From Saccoglossus kowalevskii (Eukaryota > Hemichordata > Enteropneusta > Harrimaniidae), in assembly GCF_000003605.2 (NCBI RefSeq), contig NW_003151762.1, positions 228,919 through 260,008 of the forward strand: 31,090 nucleotides of DNA, given 5' to 3'. Positions within the stretch are counted from its first letter, which is position 1. Each line of letters starts with the position of its first letter. The notes beneath the pieces were generated by a model that worked only from the letters and a program-made list of their open reading frames with translations, was not told the origin of the DNA and did not search any database. The translations under genes and the position numbers were made by a program. Below, one piece after another: positions 22,209-31,090 of the stretch.

Positions 22209-23305
22209 TTGAGTAGGTTTTCAAGAAATTTGACCAAAACTTACAAAAATTGTCATTAAAAATAAAGAATTGAAGATAAATTTTAGCACTAAAATGGCTG
22301 TCAATCGGCCATCTGGAATTGGATTATGAAACAAATGTATGTGCTTATGTATTATGAACCACTAGTATAAACTGTTATTTTTCTAGGAATATTTTTTTCT
22401 TCAGCATATGTGATACAACATACATTTATTTATTCGCTTACAACCTGCAAGTATGTGACTTGTATCATGTGATGCAGTGTGTACAACAGTGACAACATTC
22501 TAGAGACACACATGTTTGTATTCAATGTACTGGGATTTCTGGCTTGCAGGCACAGTACCAGACCTGGAGCATACACAGCATCTGGAAAGGTGGCATAGTA
22601 CATGACATGATTATTATAACATCTTTCTTCTGTAAAAGCAAGTTAAAGTAACAACATTGAACAGATGCACAGATTGAAAACTATTTCTCATTTTCACAAT
22701 ATGTATTCATAAATCATGCAATCGTTAGAACCATTCATTCAGTAAGCCACTAATCTGTAGCGGTTATAACAACATGCTTTGATACCACTGCCTCGCATCC
22801 AGTAAACACTATATACAGTCACCATTTACTATGCTCACCACACAAAACATACAAAGGTCAAAGCTATAGAACATGTGAGTAAATCACATGAAACTGGCAG
22901 ATATCATTCCTAGTAATAATTCAAGAAATATTGTGTAAAACTACAAATATCCTTGAGATATTAATTATTTTGCAATAGTAAGTCATAATGTCAAAAGGTC
23001 AATCTGCTTTCATGGACCAATCAGATGGAATGGATTTTAATCACACAGTATGGAGATATAAAATATTATTATACATCTGTCACTGTAACGCAACAAGTTA
23101 CAGCATGCCATAATTTTGCGGTATTTTACAGTGTATTTTCATTCTACCATATTAGGAAATGCAAATTCCAAATATGGAATGATTATGTGCATAAGCAAAA
23201 ACAAACATGGCTGCCACACAAAGAAGTTTATTGATTCTGTTCTAAACATTTTGGCATTAACATGATGTATCCTGGGAAGGAAAAGATGTATAATTATTAA
23301 TAATA
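22209..23305. other. gene-free stretch with relict minisatellite units
   Basis: No coding frame is supported. Diverged fragments of the neighbouring 20-bp unit occur at 22544-22559 (TGCAGGCACAGTACC) and 22573-22585 (ACACAGCATCTGG), about 350 bases beyond the array, and at 21128-21140 on the other side. They could be seeds or eroded edges of the array. Confidence 0.5.
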
Positions 23306-23434
23306 AGGTTATTACGAGGATACCTCAAAGTATGCACTCAGACAGTACGCCATCGCTTCGTCATCCGCTGCGCGTTGGTCGGTGCTCCCGCTGTACTGTC
23401 TTCATGCATACGTGAGCTATCCTCGTAATAACCT
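23306..23434. mobile_element. 129-bp foldback element with perfect 17-bp terminal inverted repeats
   Basis: AGGTTATTACGAGGATA at 23306-23322 is perfectly complementary to TATCCTCGTAATAACCT at 23418-23434. The pairing continues inward imperfectly through GTATGCA and AGACAGTAC on both sides, leaving a GC- and CpG-rich loop (about 23350-23385). The small size, long inverted ends and absence of a protein suggest a MITE or another non-autonomous foldback element, or a structured RNA. No clear target-site duplication is visible. I do not recognise the family. Confidence 0.65.
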
Positions 23435-23550
23435 CATATTACTAAACTAGTTTATTACGCTGAACTGATAGAATAAATACTGATACAGTGTATGTGGCAT
23501 GATGTTGATTTTTTTGTCAGGTAAACACTTCTAATACCCCATATAACACA

Positions 23551-24035
23551 ACACTCTTTGTTCATTATCTGTATGTTTACATCCTTACCAGTACAATATC
23601 AATTTATTGCACCACCACAAGCCATTATACAACACTCTTTGTTCATTATCTGTATGTTTACATCCTTACCAGTACAATATCAATTTATTGCACCACCACA
23701 AGCCATTATACAACACTCTTTGTTCATTATCTGTATGATTACATCCTTACCAGTACAATACCAATTTATTGCACCACCACAAGCCATTATACAACTCTTT
23801 GTTCATTATCTGTATGATTACATCCTTACCAGTACAATATCAATTTATTGCACCACCACAAGCCATTATACAACACTCTTTGTTCATTATCTGTATGATT
23901 ACATCCTTACCAGTACAATATCAATTTATTGCACCACCACAAGCCATTATACAACACTCTTTGTTCATTATCTGTATGATTACATCCTTACCAGTACAAT
24001 ATCAATTTATTGCACCACCACAAGCCATTATACAA
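23551..24035. repeat. 81-bp tandem repeat, six near-identical copies
   Basis: Copies begin with ACACTCTTTG at 23551, 23632, 23713, about 23792, 23873 and 23954. The first two carry CTGTATGTTTAC and the last four CTGTATGATTAC. Copy three has a single change to CAATACCAATT, and the junction into copy four lacks two bases. Otherwise copies are nearly identical, so the expansion is recent. Since 81 is a multiple of 3 the plus strand keeps an open frame (23558-24070), but the two-base loss switches register, which argues against a translated protein. Confidence 0.95.
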
Positions 24036-25432
24036 GATACAAAATCACAAGTCTTGTTTTAAAGACCTAATATGATTAAAGAAAATACCCAATTTTGAAG
24101 TGATGGTACTAGAAGCAGGGCCAGTGATTGGATTCAAACACCTTGTTCTTCAGTCTACCGAGAACTTGATGTGACAGTGTAGTAATATTCACAAGCTTAT
24201 TATGGAGTGTAACTCATCGACCTGCAATAACCTAATATGTAAATACATGTGAAGAAATCGCTTGAATAAAAGTTGACAGACGATGTACGACGGGTCCAGT
24301 AAACCCATTCAAATCTTCCGATTTTTGGGGTTCATACAAACCTATTGTATTCACCCCTGGGTTGACCTGTTTTAAGCCAGAAATGGATTTATGGTCATGC
24401 AATTGTTCAGAAATTGAATTTCACTCAGGCCTGTGGTCCTTGTGTTGTTCAATATTTGAACAATTGTACACTTACTCATACATTACATCCTATACATACA
24501 AACACACATACAACTGTATTTGAGTTGTCTCCATGCCCAAGGACATATACATTCAATTCGGTTGCATGTTACAAACCATTAATAAATAAATAAAACAAAT
24601 ATTATATATTCAATGATACAAATTTATTTACATTTTGATTTTTTTTCCAAATCTAAAAACAATAGTCATAATAGAGAAAGCATCACTGTGAAATAAATCC
24701 ACACCAGTACATTAAAGCAAAAAAACAAAAGTTCAGTAATTTGAACTTTGGGGTCGCTGCATCAACAGGTTGTAGCGCCAGAGAAAGCTTGTCATTATTG
24801 GAACTTCCTATTAAGTATGCCAGTAACTGGGAAATACTATTATCACATGGGAGATTTTATGGAATATTTTAAAAGATTTAATATTTTCAGCCCATGAAAC
24901 AAACTCTAGATAAAATGAAATATTTTCACAAAAAAGGCAAAGATTTAACAGTAGTGATCTTTGTGTTATCATAATGTCATGAACAATTCTTACTGAAAAT
25001 ATGAAGATAACATTTATTCTCAAGTTGCCTGCTATCAAAATGTCAAAATGAGATACTATTAGCAAATATACACATCTTATACTCATAATAAGAAACAAAT
25101 ACTGTTCATTTCACACAGCTTGTAGTGGTCAGCAGAATCTACTCATCTTACACATCCAGGTATTCGTGTTTCAATCAGAGAACATAAAGTACTATAAATA
25201 TATAGACACAAAGAAATCATTTCCAGTGATCACATTTGAAATTCAAATTAATGTAATGCAGGATAAATGTAATATCCTTACAAACTAAGTAAGACTTAGA
25301 TTTGTGATTGGAATTTTAGAATACCGGGTACTACTTGTTTTGAAATGGCGGATATTTAGATTTAGTTGTCAGGGAGGTTTAATTCCTCCAATATAAATTT
25401 CTAGCACTAGTCAGATGGAATCAACTTAATTT
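24036..25432. other. gene-free CpG-poor DNA beyond POLDIP2
   Basis: No coding frame or RNA gene could be recognised. The sequence is AT-rich and has few CpGs. It lies downstream of POLDIP2 and may hold alternative 3' ends of that gene: AATAAA on the minus strand also occurs near 24620. Confidence 0.45.
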
Positions 25433-26643
25433 TTTATTTTAAATGCCAGGAAAATTAATATTTTAAAATGTTATTACTTGATTTATTTGCTCTTGTGCAA
25501 TGCAGTCCTGCTTTAAAGTTTTTAAATCTAAGTTTAGTTGTATTGTGAGACCACAAGACTTCATTCAAACTGGTCTGTGCATGGACACAACCAAATCATC
25601 GAGTAGCAGTACATGTACCTGTTCCAAACTGTCAGAACAGAGACTAAAAACATTTGGCATCATCTAGAGCACTTCAGTAATATAAATTGTAAATATTTGT
25701 CACTCATCAAATAAATATGAATTGTAACTGGTCTACATCTTTGGATTTTCTTGTTCAGCTTTTTTAGAAAAAAATATTAGTTTAAACTAAATCGAAAATC
25801 CTATGACAATAAACTATGGTGATTATATTTCTCAGCACCATACCAGAAACTTATTTAAACACCAAAACTACAATATATCTGTAAAAGTAAGTTGTTAATA
25901 TCAGGTGATAAAGAACATAAAAAAATTCCTTTCAATATTAAACTAGTTTAATACAGCAAGTATCAGTAGTATTGCGGCAGCAAGTTAGTGAAGTTGCTCA
26001 CTAAATCACTGACAACTTTTGACAAAACAGATTTGACGATTGCAAAAAATTTTACATACTTTTCACTCATACCTCATAAACGTATTTAAAATGTTGTTTT
26101 TTGAGATGACTAGCATTTGATGGTGACAGAAATTGTAGGTCAACTGCTTTAGTGATTGGTAATTAGTGAGCTAACTTGCTGCCACAATACTCCCAAGACT
26201 TGATGTTAAGAAATGTGACTACCCTTACGCTACACATACAAATGTATATACATGTAATTTTATGTTTACTAGTTACTCAGCTATCTAACTACAAAAGCAC
26301 ATTGTATGCCAGGGAGGTCAGAAACTAAAATTTCAGATTACGACTATTTCTGAAATTTCTGAAAATTATATTCTGTCCCCCCCCCTACTTCCAGGCAATC
26401 CAATATACTACAAAAAGAAGAAAAGAAAATCTAATTCTTGTCTTATTTAACAATGTATCAAAATGAGTCCAAACAAGAGAGCAGGCTGTGAATCTACACT
26501 CATCCTCTACTATATTCATAAAAAATTCAAATGCTGAAGTATAATTAAACTGACAGTTGAAATTCTCCAATTTCCAATCCACATCTTCCAATCAATATTT
26601 GTTATTCCTATTTGCGTAAATAAATATATATCATACATCACTT
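25433..26643 (-). other. probable POLDIP2 3' UTR with candidate poly(A) signals
   Basis: Reading from the POLDIP2 stop codon on the minus strand, the first canonical AATAAA hexamers I find are at 25482-25487 and 25433-25438. That would give a 3' UTR of about 1.2 kb. The region has no coding frame and is CpG-poor, and it contains a 224-bp foldback element. The 3' end is inferred only from the hexamers. Confidence 0.35.
25968..26191. mobile_element. 224-bp foldback / MITE-like element
   Basis: AGTATTGCGGCAGCAAGTTAG at the left end matches, with one mismatch, the reverse complement of the right end (CTAACTTGCTGCCACAATACT). Inside, GCTCACTAA and AATCACT recur in both arms, offset by a short insertion in the left arm. 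There is no internal coding frame and no evident target-site duplication. It probably lies in or just beyond the POLDIP2 3' UTR, where its transcript could form a long hairpin. Confidence 0.65.
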
Positions 26644-29600
26644 TCATCCAAAGAAACCATGTGGATTTGAAGCGTCGTCTTGTTTACTTTCTAATGAAAA
26701 TGGTGGAATACGGCAATCAAATGAGTGACCATCTGGCAACTCCATTCTGAATGTACCCCTGAAAAAATAAATATAGGTAAACATTAAAATTAAATTAAAC
26801 TTAAAAGCGGACATTAGTGTGATGCAGAAGATTCTTTAATTTAGTCATGAAATAGTGGTAAGTAAAAGTGAATTTTTGCTATGAGAGTTCATGCCATATA
26901 ACAAAACAGTTTGGATGCCAAAGTCAACTTTTTCTCGCCTTCACCAAGTAGAACCAACATAATTTTTGTCACATTTGTTTTCAAAAATATTGTTCGAGAC
27001 TTGTGGCCAATAAAAATTTAAGTACATCTGGTTTAAAATTGTAGAAAAACAAAATTTTGTCAAGAAAAATGATGGTACCAAAAGAGGTTTAAATGTGACA
27101 TTAGTTCACTATAGGGCACTCATTATTTTGTTGTTATAGTGTATTATACATCTTACACAAGAGAGAACGTCTATTGCTGACATCACATCAACATGAAAGA
27201 TTTACAAATTAATGTTGTAATTTGAGATTATTTATCAAGCTTTATTTGTATCTAGATCATGGGACAATTATTTCAAATATCTGCTTAAACTTGTATGAAT
27301 TATTGGAAATACTACATTTATGTAATAAACTCTGTTCAGATATTTTCCTTGTGTTCAGATGTTTCCATTGTGTTCAGATGTTTTTAGTGTGTTCAGATGT
27401 TTTCAGTGTGTTCAGATGTTTTCAGTGTGTTCATATGTTTTCAGTGTATTCATATGTTTCCGGTGTGTTCAGATGTTTTCAGTGTGTTCAGATGTTTTCA
27501 GTGTGTTCAGATGTTTTCAGTGTGTTCAGATGTTTCCAGTGTTTTCAGATGTTTCCAGTGTGTTCAGATGTTTCCAGTGTGTTCAGATGTTTCCAGTGTG
27601 TTCAGATGTTTTCAGTGTGTTCAGATGTTTTCAGTGTGTTCAGATGTTTACAGCGTGTTCAGATGTTTCCAGTGTGTTCAGATGTTTCCAGTGTGTTCAG
27701 ATGTTTACAGCGTGTTCAGATGTTTTCAGTGTGTTCAGATGTTGATAATAGTTCTGACTCCCCATTTGATTGTTCAATTTCATTTGCTAACTGTTCAATC
27801 ATGTGTGGGTTTGTTTAGAACTACGGCCCACAATTGAGAACAAAGAAAAAACCTAAAATATCCCTGCAACACGGGCAAATCCATGGCAATTTTAGAAGTA
27901 GTCGATAGCATTGTCAGTGTTAGTGGCATAGCGCCTCAACTCAGCTAGATTGTATTGCCTCCAACATTTCAGATTTGAGAATTAGTGGAATTGGTACATG
28001 TATGTGGCAATAATTCTTTTCATTAAAATTGTCACAAGACTAAATAATAATTCACTGTGACTTTTTGTGGCACAGTTCACAATGAATCTTGTCAAATTTA
28101 GTTCAAAAGCAGTCTAATTACCAAATCTGGAACATTTTCGGCAACAAGAACGGTTTATGGCACTTATTGCGCTTTCATCAATGACACTGAAAGGACAGCT
28201 AGAGAAGTCACACAAAACTAATGAAAATGACAACATTGCAGTATTTAATAAAACACAAATACTGTGAATAATGAGCACACATGGCCACTGACAGCGCCAT
28301 ACACGTAGTGAGACTAGCTGATTGCATATTATGGTTCTGACTGATTACATTGAAGCATTAACAAATTCAACATCTATGATACATTGTTTTCTATTGGTTG
28401 ATGATCAGCTGTATATTGCTATCAAGGTGCATAAGCCAATGGGATGAGGTGTTATAACAAATATGCAGCATAACTTACCACATATGACCACTAGGGGCTT
28501 GTAATGAAACATGACTACTATACTGAAAAGCCGGCTGCTCTTTTGATAAAATAGGTTCCTAAAAAATAAAAAAAAGTCTTGAACTAGGGGAAAATGCATT
28601 GTTGATTCATGAATAATGTCAGTCCTTGAAGCGATAGTATGTTTGCTATGCTCACAGAATATAATATTTAAAAACAAAGTCAGAATAGCCTGACATTTGA
28701 CATACCTGGCCAACAACCCCTCTCCCTCTCACTGTTTCTAATGTTCCAGATAAGCTGAATATTCTCCAGTGCCTCTCACGTAATTGCACAGTGTCCTCAC
28801 CTAAGTTTTCTAGTCTAATACAATACCTCCACTGTAAGAAACATAAAGATGGCATAGTAAGCAGTAACCACAAGGTTAATGGTTGGCTTGTTTTACTGTG
28901 TGAAGACACTGATAGATACTGTGTTACTTTGTAGTAGTGACTAATACTGTGTTACTTTGTAGTAGTGACTAATACTGTTACTTTGTAGTAGTGACTAATA
29001 CTGTTACTTTGTAGTAGTGACAAATACTGTTACTTTGTAGTAGTGACTAATACTGTTACTTTGTAGTAGTGACTAATACTGTTACTTTGTAGTAGTGACT
29101 AATACTGTTACTTTGTAGTAGTGACTAATACTGTTACTTTGTAGTAGTGACTAATACTGTTACTTTGTAGTAGTGACTAATACTGTTACTTTGTAGTAGT
29201 GACTAATACTGTTACTTTGTAGTAGTGACTAATACTGTTACTTTGTAGTAGTGACAAATACTGTTACTTTGTAGTAGTGACTAATACTGTTACTTTGTAG
29301 TAGTGACTAATACTGTTACTTTGTAGTAGTGACTAATACTGTTACTTTGTAGTAGTGACTAATACTGTTACTTTGTAGTAGTGACTAATACTGTTACTTT
29401 GTAGTAGTGACAAATACTGTTACTTTGTAGTAGTGACTAATACTGTTACTTTGTAGTAGTGACTAATACTGTTACTTTGTAGTAGTGACTAATACTGTTA
29501 CTTTGTAGTAGTGACAAATACTGTTTAGTTACAATGATATATTTCTGATAGCATAATTGACATTATTACTTACCCAATACACATGTGAATTCTGGGATTC

Positions 29601-30442
29601 CTGTAGGAACATTAAAAGAGATACTATGAATGTAAAGACATACATCATCAATAAAAGTTAGCAGCAATAATTCCAATTCTTTTAAGAGTTCATTTTTGAC
29701 TGAAATTTCACATATCTAGGTGTTACCGGTAAGTACAAACTAAACAACACAAAAACTCACCCTACAACCCATGTAAAATGGGATTACAGTCACTCTAACA
29801 TTTTCTGTGGTTTCTCTGTGGACATCAGAAAGTTCTAACCAAGGGTGGTTTTTTTCTTGCCAAGCTCGTAAAGTCTCTTTCGGTGAAAATGGTGGATCTG
29901 AAGAATACATAAAAGCCAAGTACAAGTTTGGTTGGAAGTTAATTATACATAGGCAGCTTTCCCCTCGACCCATACTGTTGGAATAAACAGAAATATTTAA
30001 TTTCAGCCACTACTTAGGCCATAAGATAAACAGTATTACTGATGAAATCACAACAAATGTACAAGCTCTGTGATATCAGAAATACATACGTCAATCGAAC
30101 AAGAAGTAAAACAGGGGGTGTTCACTAGAATCAAATGAACAAGAGAAGTCACCATTTTCTTCGAGATGTCAGATATATCAAATAGATACTGTGTTTTCAT
30201 GACAGTAAAACAGCTAGCTCCAGGTGAGGGTCTTTTTATAAAATTCATACTTTTTATAAAACACCTCAAAGCATGAGGAAAATCAGGAGATGGAAAACAA
30301 ACACTGATATATTGTCACAAGTTTATAGACATACCATGTCCGCTTTCATATTGGAGGAATCTATCAAATAACTCATGAAATATTGGATTTCTCTCAGTAG
30401 ATGAGTACGGCAGTAAATCTTCATGTGCAACATAGTCTAGAC
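26644..30442 (-). CDS. POLDIP2: POLDIP2 homologue (DNA polymerase delta-interacting protein 2), last six exons, 5'-partial
   Basis: Six exons join in frame on the minus strand: 30442-30335, 29897-29761, 29600-29574, 28831-28706, 28558-28479 and 26758-26644 (TGA at 26646-26644). All five introns begin GT (GTATGT, GTGAGT, GTAAGT, GTATGT, GTAAGT) and end AG. The exons total 593 nt and encode 197 residues, roughly the last 54% of a family of about 368. Order: end of the YccV-like domain (GLDYVAHEDLLPYSS), linker (KETLRAWQEKNHPWLELSD), then the full ApaG/DUF525 domain (WRYCIRLENL, QLRERHWRIFSLSGTLETV, EPILSKEQPAFQYSSHVSL, GTFRMELPDG), ending in a family-like IPPFSLES tail. The mitochondrial targeting peptide and most of YccV lie beyond the right edge. 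In vertebrates POLDIP2 binds the p50 subunit of DNA polymerase delta and PCNA, and acts in mitochondria, including with ClpXP. Introns carry 19-bp and 26-bp minisatellites. Identity is very secure; exon ends rest on consensus splice sites and homology. Confidence 0.96.
27333..27742. repeat. 19-bp minisatellite, about 21 copies, in the last POLDIP2 intron
   Basis: The unit TGTTCAGATGTTTTCAGTG repeats from 27333 to 27742. The first and last TGTTCAGAT starts are 399 bases apart, exactly 21 units, so there is no net indel. Variants include TTTCCAGTG, TTTACAGCG, and TGTTCATATG in two units. Since 19 is not a multiple of 3, all three plus-strand frames are open here (up to 198 codons); these frames are antisense to POLDIP2, lie in its intron, and are not credible genes. 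Confidence 0.95.
28917..29525. repeat. 26-bp minisatellite, about 23 copies, in a POLDIP2 intron
   Basis: The unit TGTTACTTTGTAGTAGTGACTAATAC repeats about 23 times. The first two units are 28 bases long, with an extra GT; the rest are 26. The variant GACAAATAC occurs at 29019, 29253, 29409 and 29513, steps of nine, six and four units, and copies are otherwise almost identical. This indicates recent expansion by duplication of blocks. It lies between the 28706-28831 exon and the 27-nt microexon and ends about 50 bases from that microexon's donor site. Confidence 0.95.
29574..29600 (-). other. POLDIP2: 27-nt microexon of POLDIP2
   Basis: GAATCCCAGAATTCACATG and the following TGTATTGG encode ESQNSHVYW, which fits exactly between MGCR of the previous exon and WRYCIRL of the next. 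It is preceded by TTCCTACAG and followed by GTAAGT, both strong splice sites, and is phase 0 at both ends, so skipping it would remove nine residues without a frameshift. Confidence 0.93.
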
Positions 30443-31090
30443 CTGCGATAACAAAACAGAATAGAAACATGAATTATGTGCAATACTATACAATGTTTCA
30501 ATGCGATGAATAGTTCACCCCCCCCAGTGTTCTCCACAAGGGGTTTTAGGCGGGCGGCCCGCCCATCAAGTTTTACGACCGCCCAGTAACTCAACACCCA
30601 CCCACCAATGTACATCCAGCTGAAATTATTTGTAAAAAGCTTGCATTGTTCTTCCCAAGCCTAAACAAAAGAGTAGTTGCCCAACCCTTTATTTTGCTAT
30701 TGTTTCAATAGTCCAAACATAAACAATATCCATTGGAAGTCTGCAAGCAGTTATCAAGTGCTTGAATTCATTGTCGCCCGACATTGTTGCCAATTATTGC
30801 TCACGATACGCAACTACAGTGGTTTCAATTTACAGCTGTATTTTTAATAATCGTCTTCCGATCACGAAAGAAAGAAGTAAATACGAACGAAATGTATATG
30901 CACAGAAAATAAACAAATATATTAGCAGATTGCATGTAAACTCGAACAAAAATTTAAATTCTAGCCGTATTTACAATGTTCGCTCGATTTTCATTGTGAA
31001 AACAGCATGGAGAAGGCAAACTGATGACCTTTTGGTCTACCCCATTCAATGACCGTCTGCTACCCATCGCTGTTGGCGCTGTAACGATTT
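30443..31090. other. POLDIP2 intron; possible transposon end
   Basis: This is the intron upstream of the first visible POLDIP2 exon; that exon starts in phase 1, so the previous exon must lie further right. Next to a C8 run (30518-30525) is CAGTGTTCTCCACAAGG, followed by a GC-rich near-palindrome GGCGGGCGGCCCGCCC (30551-30566). CAGTGTT-type ends are seen in hAT transposons, but no matching opposite end lies in the window. A 96-codon plus-strand frame at 30762-31052 resembles nothing I know. Confidence 0.35.

Noticed and set aside
23558-24070. 170-codon plus-strand frame with 27-residue repeats
   Set aside because: It is a translation of the 81-bp tandem array. A two-base deletion in the array switches register, and overlapping frames are open too.
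27222-27818. 198-codon plus-strand frame rich in Cys, Phe and Val
   Set aside because: It is a translation of the 19-bp minisatellite within a POLDIP2 intron. All three plus frames are open across it.
21185-29525. CRISPR-like arrays
   Set aside because: The repeats are contiguous units with no unique spacers, in a eukaryotic genome with introns. These are minisatellites.
30762-31052. 96-codon plus-strand frame at the right edge
   Set aside because: There is no recognised domain and it is antisense to POLDIP2 within its intron. It could be a transposon fragment but nothing shows that.

Overview
The window is animal nuclear DNA, AT-rich and gene-poor, with spliceosomal introns. Two protein genes can be supported, both on the minus strand, and both by close similarity to metazoan families. 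A single-exon ANKUB1 homologue (ubiquitin-like plus ankyrin repeat protein) lies at 11661-13727. The last six exons of a POLDIP2 homologue (DNA polymerase delta-interacting protein 2) lie at 26644-30442; its 5' exons are beyond the right edge. CpG is strongly depleted in some blocks and normal in others. That mosaic, together with abundant minisatellites and small foldback elements, suggests an invertebrate, perhaps marine. I cannot name the species or phylum.

Layout. 1-4860: very CpG-poor, no recognisable coding exon, with a short 32-bp tandem repeat and then an old, degenerate ~110-150-bp tandem family at about 3.9-4.86 kb; it may be the 3' UTR or an intron of a gene off the left edge. 4861-11660: CpG-normal intergenic DNA with one foldback (MITE-like) element and two RFX-type X-boxes. 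11661-13727: ANKUB1, with a palindromic GTCACGTGAC E-box and a partial X-box just upstream of its start. 13728-21184: CpG-normal intergenic DNA with a composite CRE/X-box site at 14801-14820. 21185-24035: a 51-copy 20-bp minisatellite, a foldback element and an 81-bp tandem array. 24036-31090: CpG-poor POLDIP2 locus, with a 224-bp foldback element in or just beyond its 3' UTR, two minisatellites (19 bp and 26 bp) in its introns, and a 27-nt microexon.

The two genes show no obvious joint function: POLDIP2 is a conserved mitochondrial/nuclear housekeeping protein and ANKUB1 is poorly characterised. Most long open frames in the window are tandem-repeat translations, open in several frames at once, or antisense shadows of ANKUB1. 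I did not find a convincing new multi-gene system. The best leads are the cluster of X-boxes around ANKUB1, the sharp CpG domains, the intronless state of ANKUB1, and the phase-perfect 20-bp and 19-bp arrays.
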